Assembly (NCBI RefSeq): GCF_003382685.1
Contig: NZ_QLVG01000032.1
Coordinates: 1 to 64,000 of the forward strand
DNA length: 64,000 nt
Reading direction: 5' to 3'
DNA from: Halorussus litoreus
GTDB taxonomy: Archaea > Halobacteriota > Halobacteria > Halobacteriales > Haladaptataceae
Position 1 is the first letter of the stretch, and every line of letters begins with the position of its first letter. The position numbers and the translations under genes are program-made. Positions 57,405 to 64,000 of the stretch are shown one piece after another. The notes under the pieces were generated by a model. It made no database searches. It was not told where the DNA came from and saw only the letters and a program-made list of their open reading frames with translations.

Positions 57405-58524
57405 TCAACTCCTGGGTGGCAACCCGCAGTACGACGCAACACAGCTGGAGTTCGAAGAGCCGTTCGTCCAGCACCCGGAGAGTGCGCCGGGTATCCTGCT
57501 CAGGATTCGTCCGTTCAAAGAGAATCAGGGAGTCGTCGACGGTGCCGGACTGCTCCAGTCAGTTCACGACGTGACGACGAACTTCCGGGGGAAGAACACG
57601 AGCGACCACCACTCCTTCGAGGTCTGGTTCGACGAGGGGAAGATCAAGTTCTATATGCACGCTGCGACCGAGGCGGCCGCCGACAAGTTCCGCCGCCGTG
57701 TCGGGAACAACTACGCCAACAGCGAGGTCTTCCCCGTCGAGGGAGGATCTGCCTTCCCCGTCATCGAGCCCGACGAGTACGTCGCCGGTGCGTGGCTCGA
57801 AATGGAGAAGCTCCCCTATTACCCGATTCGCCACCACAACAGCGAGGAGTGGGAGACGGATCCATATGGCGAGATCACGAGCGAGATGCTCTCGCTCGAC
57901 GACAGCAAGGTTGTCACGCAGGTCGTCTTTCGACCGGCCAAGCAGTCCTGGACCGGTGGCGACCGGTTCAAGCACAACAGCGTCGACGACCTCGCCCACG
58001 CGCTTCGACAGGGAACGTCGGTCGGCTGGCTCAATCCCCGCACGCGGCCAGCGAGCGAGAAGGACAAGCAAGCGGCGAAAACCATCGAGCAGCAGCGCGG
58101 CCAGCAGGCGTTCCACGTCAACATCCGTGTAGTCGCGATCTCATCAGATAAGGACGAAGCCGAGGCCCGTGCCCGTGGGGTGGCCGGGATGTTCAGAAAG
58201 TACTACAACGCGATCACCGAGCAGGGTCTCGACGATACGCCGGTGTGGCATCGGAAGGACGGCAAGCGTGCAAGTCAACTCCGTCAGCACGTCACCCGGA
58301 TGGCCGATCGCGAATGGACCGACCGGCGCATGATCATGACCGTCGACGAACTTGCCGGCGTCGCCCACATCCCGAACAACGAAATCGAGACGCCGAACAT
58401 CGACTGGCGCTACACGCAACGCGGTGACCGCGTGCCCGCCGACGCAGGCCAATACGAACCGCCCACCGACAGCGGAGATGCCAACGAACGCAATGCTGAC
58501 AACAGAGGACACAATGGTGTTTGA
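57397..58524 (+). CDS. T4SS accessory protein, N-terminal-domain-of-coupling-protein type
   Basis: A 375-residue protein. The start is ATG 57397, inside the end of the VirB4 gene (overlap of 8 nt); an upstream frame has no support. LLRIRPFKENQGVVDGAGL near 30 and WFDEGKIKFYMHAATEAAAD near 69 match the domain that, in actinobacterial coupling proteins, precedes the ATPase. Here it is a separate gene, 11 nt overlapping the VirD4-like gene. No ATPase motif. It probably forms the membrane-proximal part of the coupling protein. Confidence 0.75.
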   Translation: MFSQLLGGNPQYDATQLEFEEPFVQHPESAPGILLRIRPFKENQGVVDGAGLLQSVHDVTTNFRGKNTSDHHSFEVWFDEGKIKFYMHAATEAAADKFRRRVGNNYANSEVFPVEGGSAFPVIEPDEYVAGAWLEMEKLPYYPIRHHNSEEWETDPYGEITSEMLSLDDSKVVTQVVFRPAKQSWTGGDRFKHNSVDDLAHALRQGTSVGWLNPRTRPASEKDKQAAKTIEQQRGQQAFHVNIRVVAISSDKDEAEARARGVAGMFRKYYNAITEQGLDDTPVWHRKDGKRASQLRQHVTRMADREWTDRRMIMTVDELAGVAHIPNNEIETPNIDWRYTQRGDRVPADAGQYEPPTDSGDANERNADNRGHNGV

Positions 58525-61500
58525 CCGATTCTTCAACAGTAGCGACTCTGAGGAGTCACCCCCAGCGTCCGAGAAGCCCACAGAAGACGAGGAAGTAGGT
58601 TCCAATTCACAAACCAACGGAGACGCGCGTTCAACGTCCGATTCACCAGCGGCTTCCCAGACCCGGCTCGGCGAGACATACAATATCAGTGAGCTGGACA
58701 CAGCCTACATCGGTGGGAAGTCCGTCATCACCGAAACGGCCAGTGAGGGAACTGTCGCAGGTTCGCACGTCCGCGAGATGTTCGAATCAGGTGTCGACAC
58801 CTCGCCCGCCCCGCTCTGGATTGGCTACGACGAGGACGCCCAACGTGGATTCCGTGAAGCACCGCTCCGCTTCGAGTCGCTGTTCCGGCATATCTGGATT
58901 ACGGGCACCACCGGCTATGGGAAAACCACGGAGCTCCTGAACATGATGGTCCAATGGGCGTATGCAGGCTATGGCTTCGTATACTTCGACCCGAAAGGTC
59001 GTGACTCCCGCGAACTCCTGCGGAAGCTCCCCGAAGACCGTCTGGACGACGTCGTCTGGATCGAGCCAGGATCGTCAGAACACAATAAGACGGTCGGGCT
59101 GAACTTCCTCGAGGTTCCCGATTGCAACACCGAGGAGGAACGCGAAAACGAGATTGAGAATCGCATTGAGAATCTGAAGGCGATATTCGATACGGACGAG
59201 TACTGGGGGATCAACATGGAGTCGATCACCGAGTCGATGGGGCGAGCGATGATGCAGTCCGAGAAACCGTTCTCGGTGATCGATATGTACTTCACCCTCT
59301 TGAACGCCGAGCGACGCGAAGAGTTTGCTCTCGACGTCGACGACCCCTATGTGCGTGAATTCTGCCTCGAAATCGCACGGATGGACGACGAGACAGTCCG
59401 ACCGCTGCTCAAGCGGATCAAATCGTGGGTCGAAAATTCGGTCATCCGGCGAATCATCTCCCACCGCGAGAGCACGATCGATTTCCGCGACATCATCGAC
59501 AACGACCGAATCGTCATCGTCCGCACGCCCGTCGAGAACACGGACATCAAGAAGATGGTCACGCTCGGTGTAATGCGGAACCTCTGGAGTGCAATTCAGC
59601 AACGGTCATACGAACGTGATACTGACCCAGACCCCTATTTCGTCCTCTGCGACGAGTTTGACGACATCGCTAGCGACAATCTCGATATCGAATCGATGCT
59701 CGCCCGCGCCCGGTCGATGCGTCTCTCCGTGACGCTTTCCTCCCAGTACCCGTCGCAGTTCGACGAGGATACGCTCAAGGCGATGCAGAACAACTGCGAC
59801 AACCTCATCGCCTTCTCGGTGAACGACGTCGACGACGCCCAGCTCTTGATGAAGCGGTTCCGAGACTACACGGCAGAGGACCTCATCTCGACCGACCAAT
59901 ACCAGGCCTGGACGAAACTGCCACTTGACGGCGGGCGGTACTCCGAGCCCGTCCTTCTCCGCTCGTTCCCGCCGTATCCACCGCTTCGGTCGGCTGATGC
60001 GGTCGACGATATCATCGAGCAGAGTTTAGACCGGTACGGGACCGACCCGCTGACCGACGCTGAGATTATGCAGAACCTCATCTACAGCGACGCCAACGAA
60101 GCAGTGAACCCGACGAAGATACTGGATGAAACGATGGCGGAGGCGATTCGCGCAGTGCAAATACGGGAGGACGTACGGACGGAGAACGGTTGGGTAGACG
60201 TCACCGCCGTCGACGAAGAACTCTCCGTACGCCTTGGGAACAGCCATCCCGACATTAACTTTGAGTACGAGGACTTGCCGGACGTGCGTGAAACGTCACG
60301 GTTGCTCGAAGTCGAACTGAAGAACGACGACATCGTCGCCCGTCTCTCCGACGAGGGGGAAACGACGGTACAACCTGAGACTGGGGCTGTCGGATCGGCA
60401 GGAGGAACGAGCCACGATGCAGTACTCATGGATACCGAGACGGCGCTCACCGAGCGCGGGTTTAGCGTCGATATCCTCGAACAGGACGGGAGCGAGCAAC
60501 CCGACGCCACCGCGACCCACCCAGACCACGACGGCGTGTTCAATATCGAGGCCGAGACGACGACACCTGACCGACCCGCGAAAGTCTTGCAGAACCTCAA
60601 ACGAGCCCACGAGGCCGACCGGATACCACTCTTCGTCGTCCGTCCTGGTGATTCCGACACGAAGTGGGCCAAGCGAATCGAGAACATCCTCTCGCCGCCG
60701 CTGAAAGAGCGGGCCGACGGCACCGAGCAGTTCTATAATCGCGACGAGATCGTGATGTTCGGCGGTGGCGCGACGGCTCACGGTGGGGTAACCGCTGTTC
60801 GGCCACGCACCGCAGACACAAATCGGACTGTCTGGACGCGAGACGCTGACGAGCGCGTGCTTTCAGACGGCGAGATGGAGTTCGCTCGCGTTCCAGACGA
60901 GGGAACGCTTTCCAAAGACGGCGTTCCGGCCTACTACAGCCACGACCGAGAAACCGGCCAGTACACCGTCCACAAACCCGGAGATACCTGCGTCTATGAC
61001 TCGAAAGACGGTTTCGAGGCGGATTGGACCCCGATTAAACGCCCATTCATCCCCGACGTCGATCTACCAGATGCAGACGTTTCGCGCGACAGCTACATCA
61101 TACTGATTCTCCCAGCCGACGGCAGTCCCATGATTTTCCAGCATGGCGAGACGTATGCGCTGTCCGAGAACCCCGACACCGAGGAGCTGTGGCCGGACGA
61201 TTCCACCGGTGATTCAGGCCGGGTCGAGGTTTCGACGACCGACCCTATTGGGGATGCTCCACTAGATGCCGATGCATCTGATTCGCCATCGAAAGACGAA
61301 TCGATGGACATCGACCCGGACGGCGACGGTGTTGAAGCGTTTACAGCGATGTACGTCAGGCAGGCCGATGGAGCCAAAGTTCCACAGGATGATCTGTTTC
61401 AGGCGTACGCCACCTGGACTGACCAGCACGAGATCGACGGGACAACCAAGGGCTGGTTCACCCGGAAGTTGCGGAACGTCGTCGACCTCGATACCGACCG

Positions 61501-61582
61501 GTCCAGAGTGGACGGTGACCGCGTACAGTTCTACATCGGGCTCACCCTGACAACAGAGGGGAAGAAACTCCTCGACCAATGA
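58514..61582 (+). CDS. VirD4/HerA-type coupling protein with extra C-terminal domains
   Basis: A 1022-residue protein. Start ATG 58514 (MVFDRFFNSS) overlaps the previous gene by 11 nt; ATG 58493 is an alternative. Walker A GTTGYGKTTE is near 132 and Walker B FVLCDEFDD near 376; ARSMRLSVTLSSQYPSQFD is the sensor block. Residues 620-860 are an added region with a nuclease-like EAETTT/LFVVRPGDSDTKW stretch. The last 90 residues (LFQAYATWTDQHEIDG to the end) resemble the winged helix that ends D5/P4 primases. It would bring transferred DNA to the channel. Confidence 0.9.
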   Translation: MVFDRFFNSSDSEESPPASEKPTEDEEVGSNSQTNGDARSTSDSPAASQTRLGETYNISELDTAYIGGKSVITETASEGTVAGSHVREMFESGVDTSPAPLWIGYDEDAQRGFREAPLRFESLFRHIWITGTTGYGKTTELLNMMVQWAYAGYGFVYFDPKGRDSRELLRKLPEDRLDDVVWIEPGSSEHNKTVGLNFLEVPDCNTEEERENEIENRIENLKAIFDTDEYWGINMESITESMGRAMMQSEKPFSVIDMYFTLLNAERREEFALDVDDPYVREFCLEIARMDDETVRPLLKRIKSWVENSVIRRIISHRESTIDFRDIIDNDRIVIVRTPVENTDIKKMVTLGVMRNLWSAIQQRSYERDTDPDPYFVLCDEFDDIASDNLDIESMLARARSMRLSVTLSSQYPSQFDEDTLKAMQNNCDNLIAFSVNDVDDAQLLMKRFRDYTAEDLISTDQYQAWTKLPLDGGRYSEPVLLRSFPPYPPLRSADAVDDIIEQSLDRYGTDPLTDAEIMQNLIYSDANEAVNPTKILDETMAEAIRAVQIREDVRTENGWVDVTAVDEELSVRLGNSHPDINFEYEDLPDVRETSRLLEVELKNDDIVARLSDEGETTVQPETGAVGSAGGTSHDAVLMDTETALTERGFSVDILEQDGSEQPDATATHPDHDGVFNIEAETTTPDRPAKVLQNLKRAHEADRIPLFVVRPGDSDTKWAKRIENILSPPLKERADGTEQFYNRDEIVMFGGGATAHGGVTAVRPRTADTNRTVWTRDADERVLSDGEMEFARVPDEGTLSKDGVPAYYSHDRETGQYTVHKPGDTCVYDSKDGFEADWTPIKRPFIPDVDLPDADVSRDSYIILILPADGSPMIFQHGETYALSENPDTEELWPDDSTGDSGRVEVSTTDPIGDAPLDADASDSPSKDESMDIDPDGDGVEAFTAMYVRQADGAKVPQDDLFQAYATWTDQHEIDGTTKGWFTRKLRNVVDLDTDRSRVDGDRVQFYIGLTLTTEGKKLLDQ

Positions 61583-61949
61583 TATACACCAGAAATATGA
61601 TATACTGTAATAGCGATTCTAAGGGTATTCCTGTTCGATGGCATCTAGTCTGCGATTCTCTCCGAAATAGCCCCCAACACAGCCAGAATCCAGCATTTGC
61701 TTCACCTGTCCACGCAGACTGTCCATCCAAGGAATCTCCACGGACACAGCTGTCCACGCAAAATCGCATGACGGGGGTGCTGTCCACGCAACATCCCCGA
61801 CCAAAACCAACTAGTATACACTGGGTTCCATCCGCAGAACGGTGCGGGGACAGGCAGGTCGGACAGCATATCAATTATCGGCAGTCGTATCGAGGTTATG
61901 ATATAGTTTGTTCGGAGGATTCAGTCGGTGGTCCTCGGAGAGATTAACG
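61583..61949. other. Repeat-rich region before the primase gene
   Basis: 367 nt with no credible gene. A 12-bp sequence (C/G)CTGTCCACGCA occurs at 61705-61716, 61749-61760 and 61779-61790, with a partial copy at 61719 and inverted GGACAG words near 61848 and 61861. TATA-like GATATAG (about 61897) serves the primase. Between a coupling-protein gene and a primase gene, this is a candidate transfer origin or replication iteron region. Confidence 0.6.
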
Positions 61950-63221
61950 ATGAGTTCTGACACCTCAATCGACATAGCAACGCTGCCAGCTAGCTTGCGA
62001 GAACGCGAGCAGTGGGTATGCTGGAAAGAAGAAGAGCGCGATGGCAAACAGACGAAGATACCGGTGACGCCAGGGACAGGAGCATTCGCCTCGTCAACGG
62101 ATCCAGATACGTGGGACAGCTTTGAGACAGCACTCGAGTACGTCGAAACAGGGAATGCTGATGGCGTTGGCTTCGTCTTTACTGACGATGATCCAATTGT
62201 TGGTGTGGATCTCGATGACTGCCGCGATCCCGAGACCGGGGACGTCGACGACGCGGCGCTGGACATCATCGAGCGACTCGACTCCTATACGGAGATTTCG
62301 CCATCCGGAACCGGCTACCACGTGCTCATCACCGGAGAACTACCGGAGGGCCGGAACCGCCGCGGGAGTTTCGAACTGTACGATACCGCGCGCTTCTTCA
62401 CCGTCACGGGCGACCACGTCGCCGAGACACCCACTCACGTCGCGCGCCGACAAGACGCGCTCGTGGCGATCCATCGCGAGTACGTCCAAGACACGGATAG
62501 CGATGTGAAGGCCGAGTCCGGGCAACGTGGCGCTACTGACGACCAATCAGCAACGAACGGTGGAGGCGGGGTTGACGTTGACCTCGAGGACAAGGAGCTT
62601 CTCGAGAAGGCAACGAACGCGTCGAACGGGACGAAGTTCGAGCGGCTCTGGAACGGGAACACGGTCGGATACGACAGTCAGTCGGAAGCCGATATGGCAC
62701 TCTGCTATCTGCTGGCGTTCTGGACCGGCGGCGACCACACGCGGATAGATCAGCTCTTCCGCCAGTCAGGGCTTCTCCGAGAGAAGTGGGACGATGTCCA
62801 CTACGCCGATGGATCGACGTACGGGGAGAAGACCATCGAGCGAGCGATTGCGAACACCTCGGAGTTCTATGATCCGGACTCTGGCGAGGAGTCCACGCAA
62901 TCCCACGTCAGTTCAGGCACGTCGACTACCGATGCCGGACGTGACGACTCGAACCGCAGTCGCGCGTATTTGATCGAGAAGAACCGACTATTGACCGACC
63001 GTGTCGATGAACTCGAGGCAACGCTCGAACAAAAGGACGAGCGTATCGACACACTCGAAGCAGAGATCGAGCGTCTCACAGCCGAACTTGCAGATCGTGA
63101 CCGAGAGGAAGGGCATACCCACGAAGAGCAAGCGGTCACTGCGAGCGAGAGCGATGAGGAGTCAGAGACAACGTCTGTTTGGGGGCGGACGAAACGGTTG
63201 TTCGGGAATGGCTCAAAGTAA
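61950..63221 (+). CDS. NrS-1-type primase-polymerase
   Basis: A 423-residue protein starting at ATG 61950. Residues 5-170 are an archaeo-eukaryotic primase-like domain: GVGFVFTDDDPIVGVDLDD near 72-90 supplies the D-x-D metal site and SPSGTGYHVL near 113 a conserved loop. Residues 215-310 match the helicase-binding domain of NrS-1-like polymerases (ADMALCYLLAFWTGGDHTRI). Residues 345-390 are a coiled coil. No helicase domain is fused. It gives the replicon a second possible initiation route beside Orc/PolB. Confidence 0.85.
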   Translation: MSSDTSIDIATLPASLREREQWVCWKEEERDGKQTKIPVTPGTGAFASSTDPDTWDSFETALEYVETGNADGVGFVFTDDDPIVGVDLDDCRDPETGDVDDAALDIIERLDSYTEISPSGTGYHVLITGELPEGRNRRGSFELYDTARFFTVTGDHVAETPTHVARRQDALVAIHREYVQDTDSDVKAESGQRGATDDQSATNGGGGVDVDLEDKELLEKATNASNGTKFERLWNGNTVGYDSQSEADMALCYLLAFWTGGDHTRIDQLFRQSGLLREKWDDVHYADGSTYGEKTIERAIANTSEFYDPDSGEESTQSHVSSGTSTTDAGRDDSNRSRAYLIEKNRLLTDRVDELEATLEQKDERIDTLEAEIERLTAELADRDREEGHTHEEQAVTASESDEESETTSVWGRTKRLFGNGSK

Positions 63222-63242
63222 CGCCGGAACCGCGACGGAGCG

Positions 63243-63264
63243 TTTTTCATCCCTGGGAGGGGTG
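63243..63264 (+). terminator. T-tract followed by GC hairpin, element 5
   Basis: Five T residues (63243-63247), then CATCCC (63248-63253) and GGGGTG (63259-63264), 22 nt after the primase stop. It is the same design as the four elements at the left end of the window. Confidence 0.4.
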
Positions 63265-63424
63265 ACGGGATTTTCGAACTGCCCTAGAGCAACATACGCA
63301 TTCTGAGCGACAGCACCAGCGAGACCGTGGTATCGACCCTTGGACTCAATCGCGAAGCGATTCGCGGTGGAGTTTGTCACCCCCAGGTGGGTGAGGGGGT
63401 GCAGTGAGTGCCCGCTGAACTACT

Positions 63425-63880
63425 ATGTCTTTAGAACACGAGCGACAGCAATCACGACTACGTAACGAGCAGACAGAGCAAGCAAAAGCGCCGTGGGCAG
63501 ATCTCGAGATGACGATTCCCAACGACAGAAGTCAGATCTCCATCGTTTCACTCGTCGAGTGCGTCCTCGTCGAGCTCACTCACGAGGAGGTGGGTGCGGA
63601 GTACGTCTCCGCGAACGTATGGGGAGCGAAGCGAACGCAGTTCATCGCTGTCGACGACGTCGGGGAGATGTTCCGGAAACGGCACTACGACGAGAGACAC
63701 GGGTGGCACGAGACAACCATCAGCCGGCAGGCTGTTCGCGACGAATTGATCGACCGACTCACGAACTCGATATCACTAGCGACGACCCGAAGCCATCCAA
63801 CGACCGTCGACGAACCCGATACGTTCAGGGTGAAGCCTACGCGGCAGCTGCGAACGGGCTCACAAAACGGCGGCTGTTAA
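63425..63880 (+). CDS. Unknown plasmid protein
   Basis: A 151-residue protein from ATG 63425. Residues 25-110 look like one alpha/beta domain (DRSQISIVSLVECVLVELTH, then KRTQFIAVDDVGEMFRKRH). The C-terminal 40 residues are basic. No family recognised. Its stop codon TAA (63878-63880) is part of inverted-repeat copy 5. The preceding gap (63222-63424) holds hairpins CGCGAA-GCGA-TTCGCG (63352-63367) and a CACCCCC/GGGTG-GGGGGTG stem near 63380-63400. Confidence 0.65.
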   Translation: MSLEHERQQSRLRNEQTEQAKAPWADLEMTIPNDRSQISIVSLVECVLVELTHEEVGAEYVSANVWGAKRTQFIAVDDVGEMFRKRHYDERHGWHETTISRQAVRDELIDRLTNSISLATTRSHPTTVDEPDTFRVKPTRQLRTGSQNGGC

Positions 63881-63918
63881 CCAACAGCCGTCGGTCTCTC
63901 GGTTGGTCTGTTGGTTAA
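63877..63918. repeat. 42-bp inverted repeat, copy 5
   Basis: Arms TTAACCAACA (63877-63886) and TGTTGGTTAA (63909-63918), spacer 22 nt. The left arm contains the stop codon of the preceding gene. The gene it would control lies beyond the window end. Confidence 0.85.
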
Positions 63919-64000
63919 CAACCGCCAGTATTAGTGCTATTTTCCGTTGCCTCCCAACCGGCCGTGCTTCCAGCAGTACGTTTGTCGGCGCCGTGAGGCG

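Noticed and set aside
61579-61947. Open frame of 122 codons through the repeat region
   Set aside because: It translates the CTGTCCACGCA repeats, has no start-site support and has a composition unlike haloarchaeal proteins; better read as non-coding.
1-64000. Window as a complete circular plasmid
   Set aside because: Joining the end to the start puts a stop codon just upstream of the partial first gene and shows no overlap, so circular closure at these ends is not supported.

Overview
The window looks like part of a large, probably conjugative, plasmid or integrated element of a haloarchaeon (class Halobacteria). Evidence: very acidic proteins, leaderless genes with archaeal TATA boxes 25-30 nt before the start, two Orc1/Cdc6 initiators, a family B DNA polymerase, a TATA-binding protein, a TrmB-type regulator, and an origin built of ORB-like repeats. 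No rRNA, tRNA or CRISPR array was seen. Both window ends appear to be arbitrary cuts. No species is named, because nothing in the sequence decides it.

Layout. 1-3750: accessory plasmid genes (a DUF6610-like protein, an ArdC-like antirestriction protein, a SWIM zinc finger and small unknowns), separated by repeated T-tract/hairpin elements. 3775-6117: an orc gene and a replication origin with inward-facing ORBs around an AT-rich core. 6118-9556: an operon of a RecA/RadA-like protein, a small protein and PolB. 9768-16192: a DUF262-HNH-HEPN protein, an SRAP protein, a second orc gene, a TRAM protein and an AbiE toxin-antitoxin pair. 16311-17804: a partition module (parA plus a small partner) with 9-bp iterons that run into the parA coding sequence. 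17890-26988: a methyltransferase, a type 2 IPP isomerase, a winged-helix/PIN pair, a transposase, and several very small membrane-protein genes that share an unusual upstream element. 27119-33387: two similar transposases flanking TrmB, SMR-transporter and geranylgeranyl-reductase-like cargo. 33830-45567: an integrase, an unknown soluble/membrane pair with a tiny third gene, then an Eco57I-type methylase and a PLD-helicase (restriction-like). 45636-48923: small unknowns, a BRCT protein, an extra TBP and a BNR-repeat protein. 49384-61582: a conjugative type IV secretion operon (VirB2-, VirB6-, VirB3/4- and VirD4-like proteins, a Tat lipoprotein and a surface protein). 61583-63880: a repeat-rich region, an NrS-1-type primase and an unknown gene.

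How it fits together. Orc, PolB, RadA-like and primase proteins supply replication; parA and its partner supply segregation; the T4SS supplies transfer; ArdC, DUF262-HEPN, AbiE, PIN and methylase-helicase genes supply conflict functions. The most interesting non-coding signals are: (i) five copies of a 41-42 bp inverted repeat with TTAACCAACA / TGTTGGTTAA arms and a fixed spacer of about 21 bp; (ii) a CGGTCAGTACAG motif repeated exactly 25 bp apart upstream of unrelated small membrane-protein genes; (iii) a 9-bp iteron centromere around the parA promoter; and (iv) a 417-bp IS6-like miniature element with an 8-bp target duplication that carries one of those small genes. Function calls rest on motifs read by eye; no database search was possible.
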